DNA from: Symsagittifera roscoffensis | Taxonomy: Eukaryota > Xenacoelomorpha > Acoela > Convolutidae | Assembly (NCBI RefSeq): GCF_963678635.1 | Contig: NC_087062.1 | Span: 16,605,789 to 16,669,788 of the forward strand | Reading direction: 5' to 3' | Length of the DNA: 64,000 bases | Shown: positions 34,205 through 45,639 of the stretch, in pieces | How positions within the stretch are numbered: position 1 is the first letter of the stretch | How the letters are laid out: every line of letters starts with the position of its first letter | Translations under genes and position numbers: made by a program | Notes under the pieces: generated by a model | What the model was told of the DNA's origin: nothing | The model's input: only the letters and a program-made list of their open reading frames with translations | The model's database searches: none

Positions 34205-35471
34205 CTCGAGTGTGAACTCGGATGGAATTTTAAGGAAACAAAGTATTGTTATTAATATGCAATAATTATTTATAAATCAAAATGTTGCATGACAATTTCC
34301 TGATTGGATAGGGCAAAAGAAATTTTAAATTATTAGCTTGTAAAGCAGGAGATTTAAGGTGCAGGTATATGAAAATTTTGATTGCTGTTCAGCGATAGCG
34401 TGACAATTTTATATGGTTGTGAATTTTGGGGTGTAGATAAAATTTAAATCTGCTGCAAACTTCTGTAAATGACCACTTGCACTGTATCTTGAGCAACACT
34501 CAGTATTCTGGGGACTCACTGGCAGGCGGCAACACGCGATGAGGACATCGATCTTGAGTCCGTGGAGTATGTGCCAGTCGGTCATATTTGGAAGTTTGAC
34601 CTTGAGGAATACGAAACACGTAATTTTGGGATGAAATTTAATTTTTCAAAAATACTAATTGAGCCTGTCATACTCAATTTTCTCGCGAAAACTGAAAACC
34701 TCAGGAAAACAAGATCAGAACAACCGAATTACAATCGCGGGAAAGTACTTGAAAAAAAAGCAGCGGTAAATTGCTATTCGCAATTTCCAGATATAAATCA
34801 AACGCGAGTAGAGCTGTCCTATCCTGAATAGGAAGCAAAGCGATTGTAAACAGAGCAAAAACAAAGAAGAAGTGAACCAGAGTGAACCCTCAGTGGAAAG
34901 GTGGACAGCTGGGTTATCCCAATGGTCCAGTTCCAAAATTTAATTCTGGAGTCAAAACTTATTTCGCTTGCTGGAATTTATTAGTAGCAAACTTCTCAAG
35001 TTATTATACTTAATGCTAGAGCTACTGATTAATTTATTGGTCCCAATTCTCGAGTGTGCCGATATGTGAGTACTCAATTTAGTTTTCTTGAGTGTGTTTT
35101 ATGATTGTTATGTTGAGGTAAGGAGAGTTATAGGTTGATCCATCTGAAATGGATCAAAGTTCCACTGTCTAATAAAAAATAACTGTAAGGACTGTTCCGA
35201 CCCTGTTTTTAACGGCGTTCGCGTATTTTGGGTATTTTGAGAACTAAGTATGGGGACGTTCTTACTTTCTAGAGTGGGGGGGGGGGGGGTATTTTTGTAG
35301 TGGCCTTTAAGCTGTAACGGGTTTTTAGTCTCATGTCGCAAGTGAACCGAATTGGCTCCGACCGTTCGAGGTGCAAAAACACAAGAGATAGTGTCCCTGA
35401 CTCTTGAGCCAATGGTTATAGGGCCTATTTTTCTTTAACCTCATATGTGACCGAAGTAGGCGACTGTTACA
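34205..35471 (+). repeat. 3' LTR of the giant element
   Basis: From the polypurine tract to TGTTACA at 35471. Its last 903 bp match the left LTR block. The first 360 bp (34205-34568) have no partner in the window, so either the LTR is about 1.26 kb and the left one is truncated, or these bases are 3' untranslated. It contains AATAAA at 35171-35176 and a run of 14 G at 35276-35289, where the left block has a T-interrupted run. Host DNA follows directly. Confidence 0.6.
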
Positions 35472-36490
35472 AACAATCCAGCAAAAAGTCAAGGAAATTT
35501 ACAGGTTGACACTTGATCCATGAGCGGTACTGATATTGGAAGTGGTACTTAATAAAAACTCTTTTTTTCCACTTTTTGTCTCATTGAGATGTTGAATTCA
35601 CATAATATTATTAAAATAACAAACAATATCGTTGTTAATTCAAATGTTTAGGACATCAGAGTAGCTAAAAATTTAGTGTACTATAGTCTTTCACCATATG
35701 CCAGTCTCTGGGGGCCCGAGCCTCCGCTTCCGCGCTCTTCCAGTAATTACGTCGTTATAACTTCGGGGCACGGGAGGGTACTGCTCCTTCCGTCTGCCCC
35801 ACTGAAGCCTCCTTTCTGGCTAATTACCTCAGTTAAGTGGCTTATCGTGCGTGATTGTCACGATAAGAGGCTTCGCTTTTTTCTTTCAATTTTCTCGACC
35901 GTCTGTCTCTCACTAATTCGGTTGTTGTTGCGTTTTTTCTCTATTTTCCGGCTAAACATGGCCGTTTCTGCATTTCTCAGAAATGTAACGTCCCAATTCG
36001 AATTTTTCTAAAAATTTTCTTCTAGAATATTCTAGCCTCCTTCACATCAATATATGACGACTAAGGCCTCTAATGTCGTTTTCGTGCTGCGACGGAAGGT
36101 TCCGCTATGCCAACCTGGGGGAATGGCAAACTACTATATGTTCTCTCATTGATGCTAAAGTTTACTCTATTTAGCTGAATTTTTCCACGGAAAGTTTTTG
36201 CCTCTATTGTATACATGCAAATAATTGAACTCTTTTTAATGCATTTTTTCATGCTAATGATATATTGCTGTCTTCTTATAAGACACTATGATTCGTGTGT
36301 GTGTGTCCAGTCCAGTTCAACGATTTTATAGAGCCTCGTTATTACTGCTGAAGAACAAAGATGCGTAATCAAATTGGCTTATAACAAGGCATTGCAGAAG
36401 TGATTTAAAAGCGTGGAAACGATTGATAACGATAACGTAGAGTGATAAAAGAAGATAGGTCAATTAGTTTTTATTTTTCAGTTTGTGACA
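35472..36490 (+). promoter_or_regulatory. Upstream region and 5'UTR intron of CTP synthase
   Basis: AT-rich, with a GC-richer, pyrimidine-rich stretch at 35700-35960 that may hold the promoter or a first noncoding exon. A perfect 9-bp inverted repeat (CTTATCGTG at 35841-35849, CACGATAAG at 35859-35867) lies inside it. TTTTTATTTTTCAG ends at 36481, 9 nt before the ATG, and looks like a 3' splice acceptor, so an intron probably splits the 5'UTR. The donor is not identified. Confidence 0.45.
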
Positions 36491-38350
36491 ATGGCATCCG
36501 GAGGAGAAATAACCGAGAATTTATCAACCGTCCGACTCTGCGGAGTGAACCCATTAGGCACTAAATATATCCTTGTAACAGGAGGTGTTATTAGTGGCAT
36601 CGGTAAAGGTGTTTTCTCCAGTAGTGTCGGAGCTCTCCTCAAAGCGTGCAATATCAGAGTCACAACTATCAAAATCGATCCATATGTCAACATAGATGCT
36701 GGAACGTTCTCGCCCTATGAACACGGCGAGGTATTTGTTCTGGACGATGGAGGAGAGGTTGATTTGGATCTTGGTAACTATGAGAGATTCATTGGGATCA
36801 AGCTAGGAAGAGATAATAACATCACAACAGGCAAAATATACCAAAGTGTTATCAACAAAGAACGACGTGGAGACTATTTAGGTAAAACTGTCCAAGTTGT
36901 TCCGCATATCACTGATGAAATTCAAAATTGGGTTGAGCGTGTTGCAGGAGTCCCAACCGATCCAAAATCAGATGATAATCTTCCGCCTGAAGTATGTATA
37001 ATTGAGCTGGGAGGTACCATTGGTGATATAGAAGGCATGCCATTTATCGAGGCCTTCAGACAGTTCCAGTTTCGTGTTGGAAGGGAAAATTTCTGCAACA
37101 TACATGTGAGTCTCATACCAAATATCAACGGGGAAGACAAATCCAAGCCGACGCAAGCTAGTGTACGAGAACTTAGGAGAGCTGGCCTGTCTCCAGATCT
37201 AGTAGTATGCCGCTGTAAAGCAGAAATTGCTCCCAAAGTTCAAGATAAAATTGCCATGTTTTGTCACGTTAACTTTGACGAAGTTCTCATTTTGCCTGAT
37301 TGCAGCAGTGTTCTTAAAGTGCCTTCTGTGTTATATCGAACGGGTGTGATCGATATTTTGAAGAAACGCCTCAATTTGAACATCAAACCGGAAAACTCTT
37401 TATTAAAGCAATGGAACAGACTTGGGAGCAAAAGCGATAAAAGTATGCGGCCCTGTAAGATCGCAATAGTTGGGAAGTATTCACAACTAGCCGATGCTTA
37501 TGCCTCTGTAATTAAAGCTCTTCAGCATGCTTGTTTGCATGCAAACTTCAGTTTGGATCTGGATCTCTTGTCGGCTAGCAGTCTTGAAGAAGCTACCAAA
37601 AGTAAGGACTCCATTGCTTACCATGACGCGTGGAAGCGATTGTGTTCTGTCGATGGGGTTTTGATTCCTGGTGGTTTTGGAATGAGAGGATGCGATGGAA
37701 AGTTGTCCGCAATCCAATGGGCTCGAACTAATAAAAAGCCTTTGCTTGGAATATGCCTGGGTATGCAGCTGATGGTAATCGAATTTGCTAGGAATGTTCT
37801 TAACTGGACTGACGCGAATACGACTGAAAATGATCCAAATTGCGAGAAGAAAGTTATCATAGAAATGCCAGAACACCATACAGGTCAAATGGGCGGCACG
37901 ATGAGACTCGGCAAGCGTGAGACGATTTTTAAAGTGGGCAATTCTACGGTCCAGAAATTATATCAAGATAAGAAATCCGTTTTTGAAAGACACAGACATC
38001 GCTATGAAGTCAATCCAGAGCACGTGAAAGAGTTTGAAGACAATCTTTTGAGGTTTGTTGGTCATGACGTCGAGAAAGTTCGAATGGAAATTTGCGAGCT
38101 GGATGCAACTGAACACCCTTTCTTCATCGGAGTTCAATACCACCCTGAATATCTTTCTAGGCCAATGGAACCTTCGCCGCTGTATACTGGATTGGTACTA
38201 GCAAGTGTCGGCAAACTAGCTGGATACCTTGAGAGAGGCTGGAGGGTATCTCCTTTATCTTATCATTCATCGTCCGAACCCGAAGACTCAGATGACTCCG
38301 AATTAGGACTGCAGATGGTGAAACGCATCGAAAGGTCTTTAACACCTTAA
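36491..38350 (+). CDS. CTPS: CTP synthase (glutamine-hydrolysing)
   Basis: Converts UTP to CTP with ATP and glutamine in cytosolic pyrimidine synthesis. The product is 619 residues. The start is the ATG at 36491, with A at -3 and G at +4. An N-terminal extension of about 25 residues precedes the usual KYILVTGG start of the family. The synthetase domain (about 26-295) has the P-loop-like [10 protein letters not shown] and the GELGGTIGD-type block seen here as ELGGTIGD. The glutaminase domain (about 320-580) has the nucleophile Cys422 in GICLGMQ and the His551/Glu553 pair in YHPEY. The acidic Ser-rich tail could be phosphorylated. The coding region has no intron or lesion, although the 5'UTR appears spliced. 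It lies 1 kb from the giant element. AATAAA at 38764-38769 is a candidate polyadenylation signal. Confidence 0.97.
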   Translation: MASGGEITENLSTVRLCGVNPLGTKYILVTGGVISGIGKGVFSSSVGALLKACNIRVTTIKIDPYVNIDAGTFSPYEHGEVFVLDDGGEVDLDLGNYERFIGIKLGRDNNITTGKIYQSVINKERRGDYLGKTVQVVPHITDEIQNWVERVAGVPTDPKSDDNLPPEVCIIELGGTIGDIEGMPFIEAFRQFQFRVGRENFCNIHVSLIPNINGEDKSKPTQASVRELRRAGLSPDLVVCRCKAEIAPKVQDKIAMFCHVNFDEVLILPDCSSVLKVPSVLYRTGVIDILKKRLNLNIKPENSLLKQWNRLGSKSDKSMRPCKIAIVGKYSQLADAYASVIKALQHACLHANFSLDLDLLSASSLEEATKSKDSIAYHDAWKRLCSVDGVLIPGGFGMRGCDGKLSAIQWARTNKKPLLGICLGMQLMVIEFARNVLNWTDANTTENDPNCEKKVIIEMPEHHTGQMGGTMRLGKRETIFKVGNSTVQKLYQDKKSVFERHRHRYEVNPEHVKEFEDNLLRFVGHDVEKVRMEICELDATEHPFFIGVQYHPEYLSRPMEPSPLYTGLVLASVGKLAGYLERGWRVSPLSYHSSSEPEDSDDSELGLQMVKRIERSLTP

Positions 38351-39280
38351 GTTACCTAGAAGTACGACAGTCAAATGATGGAGACCATAGACTGTTGGGA
38401 CTTAAAGTTAATAGTTTTGGCACCTGAAGGGTTGATGTGTGGAAAAAAAGCAGACACGCAGTTTTTAATGGAGTCTTCTCGCGTTAGCTAATATTGTATT
38501 TTATTGGCTGTCAATTTTTTGTCGATATTCTTTTCAAAACGAACCCCTATGGTCGCAGTTTTGAATATAACCCTTCAGGTTTCTAAATCTATTTTTAGGT
38601 GTGCTTGTGTTTAGCATTGTTTTTAGATTTTCTGAAGTGTGAGTGATGTTGTAACACCAGTGGGCTTGATGTTTGGAGTCCCTTTGTTGAATTCATTGTT
38701 ACCAGTCAATAGTTTTCGGACCAGGTTGAAACAGATTTTTCAACGTTATCAAATGTTTGGGAAAATAAACCAAAAACGCCGTAGCAACTACGAAAACACT
38801 GCCTTAATATTCTAGCAACATATCCACAACGTGGTTTTTTAAGAAACTAAATTAAGTTTTAACTACCGTACTAAATCGTGAGGTCCTATTCTATCTGTCT
38901 ATTATTTAATTGGCGTTCAATGTGACACATGTTTAAGAAGTCCTTATGTTGACATGTTTAAGAGAACTCTATCTTTGCATGTTTAAACTTTTCAACGTAT
39001 TATTTTTTGCATGTTTAACGAAAGTGTTTTTGCACGCTTAAGCTATATCGTACATTAAAACGCTTAGGAAATTTCATTCAGCACAGGTTTAAGAAGTCCT
39101 TATGCTGGTGTGTTAAAAGGCCAAAACATGCAAGGGTTGAAAAGTTTACTCAAGTCAGCGTTTCAAATTCTGATTGAGCTCGAATGCTTTAAAACTCTTT
39201 ACATTTTTCCTTTTTTCGCAACGTAAAACTATCACAGTTTTTGTTTCACAGTTTACATAAATAATTTTGAATTCCGCAAC
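38351..39280 (+). other. CTP synthase 3' region with GCATGTTTAA repeats
   Basis: Likely 3'UTR to about 38790, with AATAAA at 38764. At 38925-39060 the phrase (G)CATGTTTAAG or a close variant recurs five or six times at irregular spacing. No coding potential seen. Confidence 0.5.
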
Positions 39281-40345
39281 CCCATAGTGGGGTGCTATCA
39301 GGGTACACTCAAGTACTGCAAATCTAGCGTTCAAGTATGACTGCTCAAATCCTTATGATTTTCGAGATATGGCGTTTTTTATGATTTTTCCTTTTTTTTT
39401 CAAAGAACTAGATATAAAAAAATTAGCCGAACTTGTAGTTGTCAACCCTATAGTGGGGAGCTATCAGGGTACCCTCAAGGCTTGCAAATCTATCGTCCAA
39501 CTATGACTGCTCAAATCCTTATGGTTTTCGATATAGGGCGTTTCTTTTGATTTTTCATTCTTTTTTTTTTTCAAAAAACTTAGATATAAAAAAACTAACC
39601 GAACTTGAATTTCTCAACCCTATAGTGGGGTGCTATCGGGGTACACTCGAGGGCTGTAAATCTAGCGTCCAAGTATGACTGCTCAAATTCTTATAATTTT
39701 CGAGATATGGCGTTTTTTATGATTTTTTCATTTTTTTCTCCAAAAAACTTAGTTATAAAAAGAAGTTAACCAAATTTGAATTTCTCAACCCTATAGTGCT
39801 ATCGGGGTACACTCGAGGGCTACAAATCTAGCGTCCAAGTTTGACTGCTCAAATCACTATGGTTTTCGAGATATGGCGTTTTTTATGATTTGTTTTTTTT
39901 TTTTTTTTCATAAAACTTAGATATAAAAAAACTAACCGAGCTTGAATTTATTAACCCTATAGTGGGGTGCTATCGGGGTACACTCGAGGGCTACAAATCT
40001 AGCGTCCAAGTATGACTGCTCAAATACCTACGGTTTTCGAGATATGGCGTTTTTTATGATTTGTTCATTTTTTTTCAAAAAACTTAGATATAAAAAAAAA
40101 TAACCGAAGTAAAATTCCCAACCCTATAGTGGGGTGCTATCAAGGCACACTCAAAGACTGCAAATCTAGCGTCCAAGTGTGACTGCTCAACTCCTTATGG
40201 TTTTCGGGATATGGCGTTTTTTATGATTTTATCATTTTTTTTCTTCAAAAAACTAGATATAAAAAACTAACCGAACTTGTATTTCTGAACCCTATAGTGG
40301 TATGCTATCAGGGTACCCTCAAGAACTGCAAATCTAGCGTCCAAT
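39281..40345. repeat. Satellite-like tandem repeat, about 168 bp unit, 7 copies
   Basis: Copies of a CCCTATAGTGGGGTGCTAT core begin at 39281, 39447, 39618, 39789, 39955, 40122 and 40290, spaced 166-171 bp. Each unit then has a conserved stretch with GATATGGCGTTTTTTATGAT and ends in a T-tract and ATATAAAAAA. The core is an interrupted inverted repeat (CCCTATAG against CTATCAGGG) that could form a hairpin with a GC-rich loop. The fourth copy lost part of the loop. Confidence 0.95.
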
Positions 40346-43300
40346 TCCACTTTAATCGGAAGATTTCGACCTCTAGAGGGAGGTGGTCTTAATGCCATTC
40401 ATCCACGAGGAACTACTTATAGTTAAAGACGGAATCCTAGAGGCGCAATATATGAATTATAATCATCCGCGCAGAAGTGGTCTTAAAAAAAAAGCATCCA
40501 TCTCGATTCTGCTCAGAATATGAAGTGTCCCTATTTGCTGTTCTTACGTCCCAGAGGATAAACGTGAGGCTAGCAACGGAGCCGAGGTCATTGAACATTT
40601 GTTCACTTTTTGAATGATTATCATCAAACTGCTCTCTCCTGGCAGCAGTTCCACTGCTTCAACCCTGAACGCTCCTGCCAAACATTTTTTCAAAAGTCTC
40701 AAATTTTACCAATTTAGATCCATCTTCCCAATGCAGAGGACTTTCCTTTTGCTTTTCGTGTAACTTATTAATTTTGAGAAAGTAGACTGACAAAGATGAA
40801 AAATGAAGTTGAAGATGCTCTTGAAAAAAATTTATGCAGCGTGTCGTGTACGCCATAGAACTGATGTTCGTGACACAATTCTCGCAGTAACCAGACACTG
40901 TATTCCTGCTAACCAGTGTCGTTTCATGTTTCCTGCATTAAATGACAAAAAAAACTGGCTCAAAAAGGGACAACATTAAGTCGTTGACCCAATTTTAAGC
41001 GATTGAAAGAAAAATCAAGATCAAAATGGTCGACAAAAGAAACCAGATAAATTATTTGCACAATACTGCATGTACTATATGGTCCTATGCAGTCAGTAAA
41101 ACGTCATTAATTGAAACGACGCGCTTACTGCCAAAATGGGTTTTTAAAAATGAGCTTCCAGAATACTTACATACTGAAGTTAAAATTTTCATCGTCCATA
41201 TTCGTCGCCTGTTGTCTTCACAGTTTACTCTCAGAACCTCCAATTCCATTTTTTAACCATCCTTACTCCAGACCTGAAAAAAATCCGCCCAAAACCAACG
41301 GAGAGCCGTAGACCCTAAAGTGAAAGCTTACACTTTCTCAATTGTTCTGAGAACGCAAATCTTGAATTTTCATGAATTTTTTTGGCTCCGGCCGACTATG
41401 CCTTTTTTTCATGATTTCAAAGAGAGATTTAATCAACAATGTGAAATTAAGCGAAGTATTTTCAGTGGTTGAAACAAAGCAAGTAAAGGATTACCAAAAT
41501 TTTCCAGGCAATTTTTGACAGCAGTTGTAAATCATGGTGCTTTCATGATACAAACTATTTCTTTGTTTGGAAAAAACAAAACCGGAAAAAAAGAGCTTTC
41601 GGATTACAAGAAAACAAGCCTTTCAAACACTAAAATTGGTAAGAAAGTCCTAAGTTGAACCCAATTTCAAGATTTTTTAGCTAAACTTAAGCCACAGATC
41701 AATCATGTTTACTGTTGTATAATACAAGCATCAATAAATTCGTTGAAAATTGCAGGTAAAGCTCCAACATTAATCAACCTCAAAAAGAATCTAAACTAAC
41801 ACAACACAAAGTTTGTGAGCGACGTTCGTTAAACTATAATTTCATTTAAAATGCAGAAATTTCTGCTCTGATTCCTTTTTTGCGATAAAATGTTTTTTTT
41901 TCCGACTCAGCTGCATTACCCAAGTTTTGCCGGCCTTTTTACCGACTCTTAAATAACGTTTCAATGCTACATCCATGGCTCGCGAAGAAATTCATTTGAG
42001 ACACAAACCCATAGAAATATAGGTAGACCTAATTTTTGATACTTTTCTCGAAAGTGTTGAAGGTACGCCTGGCTTCTGTTAAGAATCTTCGCGCCTATGA
42101 ACCAATAAAATTTAAGAAATTATTATTTTTAAATTAACCAGCAGAGCATCTGCTGTTTATTGAATTCAGACTTCGTATTGTTAGTTTTTTTCTATTTGAC
42201 GTTTTAAATATAGGAGCTGTATCGGGATGTTTAAACCGAATCCAATGATTTCAGTATTATTTTACAAAGCTCAGTTGGAGCAGTGGTCTAAAGGTAGATA
42301 CCGAATCTTAGCATTCCGAAAGATTCTATTTTTCTGGCTTGGTTCTACCGGGTGCAGAAACCAATTTAAAGGGCGGAAACCATTTTATTCAAAAGTATAA
42401 AGTTTCAATAGCTTTCAAGGGAGTCCGTCTGGTCATAAACGTCGTAACTTTGGTGAGCCGAAGTCAGAAATCAGTTAGAGTTAACGTAGTGGTATTCTTG
42501 GAACAGTCAAAATTGTGTAAGGTGGTACGTGAGAAAGTTGAGTAGTGGCCGTTTGGTGGGGAGGGGGACTTTTATGTTTAATCGCTTAAAGTATGTTAAA
42601 GAAGGGGCTGCATACAGACGTTAACTGGAAAAGAGGTATTGTGGCGGAGCGAGGAAGAGTTTACTTAGCAGGGGAGTTATCGTGGGGTTTGTGGGGAAGG
42701 ACTATTGGAACCGGTTTGTGTGCCATGGTCAGCTAACTTACATTTTGCTACTTCAAATTATGAAAGGCAAAAGAAAATAGTTCATTGACATTGTTAAAAG
42801 ACCCGGAAGACGCAGAATTTGCTTTGAGGATGATTTTAGTTTGGGTCTATGGCGCTCCAGTAGAGTTGAGCAGTTTTTCTGCTGAGGTTTAGACTGCTGA
42901 TTATTAAAAGAAATAGGGTTTGTAATAGTCTTTTTAAGCTTTAATTAGGAATATAAGGCTTTGATTCTAAATTGCGAAGAAAATAGACGATGGTGGTGGG
43001 AGATGAACTTCAGAATCTAAGTGCTCTGATGCCCTCATTTTGGTTCAACTCGTCTTTGCCCGGAAAGCGCAATTTCTGAAGCGCCCAATTTCTAAGACGT
43101 TTCTAAGCAGCTGTTATGGGGCGTTTTTTGTGCTCAACCTGATTTTGCGCTGAGTGGTATGCCGAGTTTATTTAATGTTGTGATTCTGGAGGCATGGTAC
43201 TCTTCTGGATTATTTACTGACGGCCGTTTCGATTCTGATTTTTGTAAAGAAAAAAGTGTTTAATACTTGGTCAACGATTCGTCAGTCTGATATAGTCCCC

Positions 43301-43500
43301 TTTTTGAGCTAGTTGCTTTTGTCATTTATTGCAGGAACAAAGAATCAACACCGGCCGGCAGGACTGGTGCCTTGCTGCAGCTTGAGCTCTGTCTTGAGAA
43401 ATCTTTTTTGTGTCATTGCCGTCAACCTGCTTAGGTTTTTGCGCGAGCGCTTCGTGAACTTTTTTCAGTCCGCTTTTTAAAAATTAAAAAGATATACGAG
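40346..43500. other. Intergenic DNA without a supported gene
   Basis: AT-rich, no long frame and no protein similarity recognised. A phrase resembling a tRNA A box (GCTCAGTTGGAGCAGTGG, near 42270) followed by a weak B box near 42340 may be the relic of a tRNA-derived SINE. Confidence 0.4.
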
Positions 43501-43658
43501 GAGCAAACGGAATGTCCTCTGCAATGGGAGGTATAATCAATATTGTATGTGTTTTGGGATTAATACGAAAGGTGTGCGCCAAAAAAATAAGTTGGATTGA
43601 TGACGATGCCAGCGGGATGTCCGGGGATGATGTAGAAGAGCTGCTGCCGGGTGAGTGG

Positions 43659-43748
43659 AAACGAGTAAAAGGTAGACAATATATAATTAACCCCACCAAC
43701 ACATCACAATACTCTGAGACATACAAACATGAACTAACGGAATGATAC
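43659..43748. repeat. 90-bp direct repeat, left member
   Basis: Matches 45509-45598 with about five differences. It sits directly before a LINE fragment. The pair brackets 1.76 kb of retroelement debris. Confidence 0.85.
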
Positions 43749-44592
43749 TGAAATCCTACCTCAGCAATAGAAACCAGTATGTCTTTCATTCGAACAATTG
43801 TTCAACAACAGAAACTTCATTGTATGGTACCTCAAGGTTCTGTTTTGGATCCCCTGCTTTTTCTTATTTATATCAATGATCTTCCCAACATACCACAGCA
43901 CAGAAAATGTTTTCTTTATGCGAATGGCACTGATATTTTTGGAACACTCAACGAAACTACAGAACTTAAAAGAGATTTGGTATTAATATCCGAATGGATG
44001 GAAAATAATAAACTTACAACAAACAAAGGAAAAAAATGAGTAAGAAAAAAATGCAATCGATTCATATACATTTTTTATCAAACAAGACGGTTTCTCAGCT
44101 CATCTGTTCTCATTAGAATTTACAAGCAGTTAGTACAACCAATATATCAATATGGTGTATTAGTATACGGAGTTGCCAATAAAACCGCTTTAAAAGTTTG
44201 CAAGTACAACAAAATTTTTTAATTCGAATTGCGTTTCGACTCAAAAAAACACAAGAAATAAGGACTATAAGAAAACGAAGAGAATTTGCTCAATCAATGA
44301 ATTACACGTAAACGAACTGCTGAAATTACAATATGAAAATGACAGCGTGAACAATTTCATTTCAAAACAAGAAATAGACAAATCACTCGATACCACTAGA
44401 AGAATAAAATCACTAACAAAAAAAATAACACGAAATAACAAAAAATTAATATCTGTGCGAATACGGACACTATATAATTCTCATATTAATTTCAAAATGA
44501 ATATCATTAAAGAAATTTTAATCGAGCCTAAACAGTCTAGAGACAACTTTATGCATAAAATCAGAGATACTTATTTAATTGATTGCGACTAG
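43740..44592 (+). pseudogene. Non-LTR retrotransposon reverse transcriptase fragment
   Basis: The frame 43779-44039 has VPQGSVLDPLLFLIYINDLPN-type LINE RT sequence, a catalytic box degraded to YANGT, and a thumb with SEWMENNKL. Later frames to 44592 resemble the C-terminal part of Jockey/CR1-like ORF2, including YQYGVLVYG near 44150. Stops and frameshifts make it a relic. Confidence 0.75.
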
Positions 44593-44957
44593 TTCAACAA
44601 ATTGTTTTGGTAAAAAAGTTTTGAGTTTTTTTTTAAATAATTCAACTATAATGCGAACGCCCAAAAAACATCGTATTAATTGAAATAAAGCAAATATTAT
44701 AAAATTTTTCAGTTTATGCGATCTCTAGGCAATGAAAGAAGCCGTATTCTTGTACCCCTGTTGAGTTGACACAGAAAATCAGGAAGGATGCCTGCCTAGT
44801 AACATCAGAGTTATTTCCCGGCGACGCGTCGGAATAGTCGAGGAGTTTCCAAATCGAAGCATCAAGTGGAAAACGCAAAAAGCATAGCTTCTGAGACTCT
44901 GAGTTTTAGGCGGTGCGAACGAGTTTATTGAGAGATAGTGAGTCGGCAACAGTGAAG

Positions 44958-45480
44958 TCAGACACTTTTGACGATAAAATACCTACAGAATAAGCGTTTT
45001 GTGGTGCCGTTTGCAACTATCCAGAGCAATTTCCCAATCAGACCCCGATCCTGGGGTGTCGAGGATATCGTCACAAGGGAATCTTTGTTTTGCAATTGGT
45101 GATCCAATAACATTATTTCACTCAGCTTCTTTCCATAGCTTCGGCTTCGATTCATTTCGGTTCCGAGATACTTGTACGGCAGGTTTTGGGCAGTTTTGAC
45201 TCTTGCCAGGCTTTCAAAATTTTCAGAGGCAGAAAAAGCTTGATCATTACGTTCCGTACCGAATGCAGCTCTAAACTTGCTCAGCACTTTACTGAGGCCT
45301 TCATCCGACTTGATCTCTGCTTGTGGGACTTGCAGAGCTACTTCTCTTCTGGAACCCGATAGATACAGTGCTACTGCTGGGCCTTGTTTGGCACCGGTTA
45401 AATCTGTGGTACAGGTCCACAGCTCCACTGCATACTTCCACGATTCGAACGGTCTGCTGTCGTCCCTTAATTGACTCTTA
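44958..45480 (-). pseudogene. Antisense gag-like retroelement fragment
   Basis: On the minus strand the frame reads through FESWKYAVELW, KQGPAVALYLSGSRREVAL and SKVLSKFRAAF, the pattern of a Gag-like N-terminal domain common in animal LTR elements (W, then QGP-aliphatic, then a short helix pair). A frame disturbance near 45200 and the stop at 44958 show it is a relic. No pol is attached. Confidence 0.6.
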
Positions 45481-45508
45481 TATCACACTTTCCCGACTGC
45501 TACCATGA

Positions 45509-45598
45509 AAACGAGTAAAAGGTAGACAATATATTGTTAACACCACCAAAACATCACAATACTCTGAGACATACAAACATGAACTAACGGAATGATAC
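45509..45598. repeat. 90-bp direct repeat, right member
   Basis: Second copy of 43659-43748. The repeats are too long for a normal target-site duplication, so they look like a segmental duplication or the ends of a small mobile element. Confidence 0.85.
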
Positions 45599-45639
45599 AA
45601 CAGTGAGAGCCACGTTATCTCCTTGCGCCTCTGAATTCC

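Larger units (their letters stand above)
8133..35471 (+). mobile_element. Giant Ty3/gypsy-type LTR retrotransposon (about 27 kb)
   Basis: Two matching LTR-like blocks (8133-8951 and 34569-35471) in the same orientation bound gag-pol (10537-19282) and a 14.4 kb accessory cassette (19732-34154), all on the plus strand. Both blocks begin TGTGCCAG and end CTGTTACA. A polypurine tract lies before the 3' LTR, and tRNA-antisense sequence lies just after the 5' LTR. The left block lacks the first part of the LTR and abuts LINE sequence, so its left edge is a recombined boundary and no target-site duplication can be tested. The LTR blocks differ by roughly 5% by eye. Typical Ty3/gypsy elements are 5-10 kb, so this one is exceptional. 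The alternative is two unrelated elements captured between LTRs. Shared strand, CTTGAG-motif bias and decay style argue for one unit. Confidence 0.6.

Noticed and set aside
40659-40898. Minus-strand 79-codon frame with CENC
   Set aside because: No acceptor or donor support and no recognisable domain; only one CX2C pair.
43512-43745. 77-codon frame before the LINE fragment
   Set aside because: Ends inside the 90-bp direct repeat and shows no protein similarity; likely chance.
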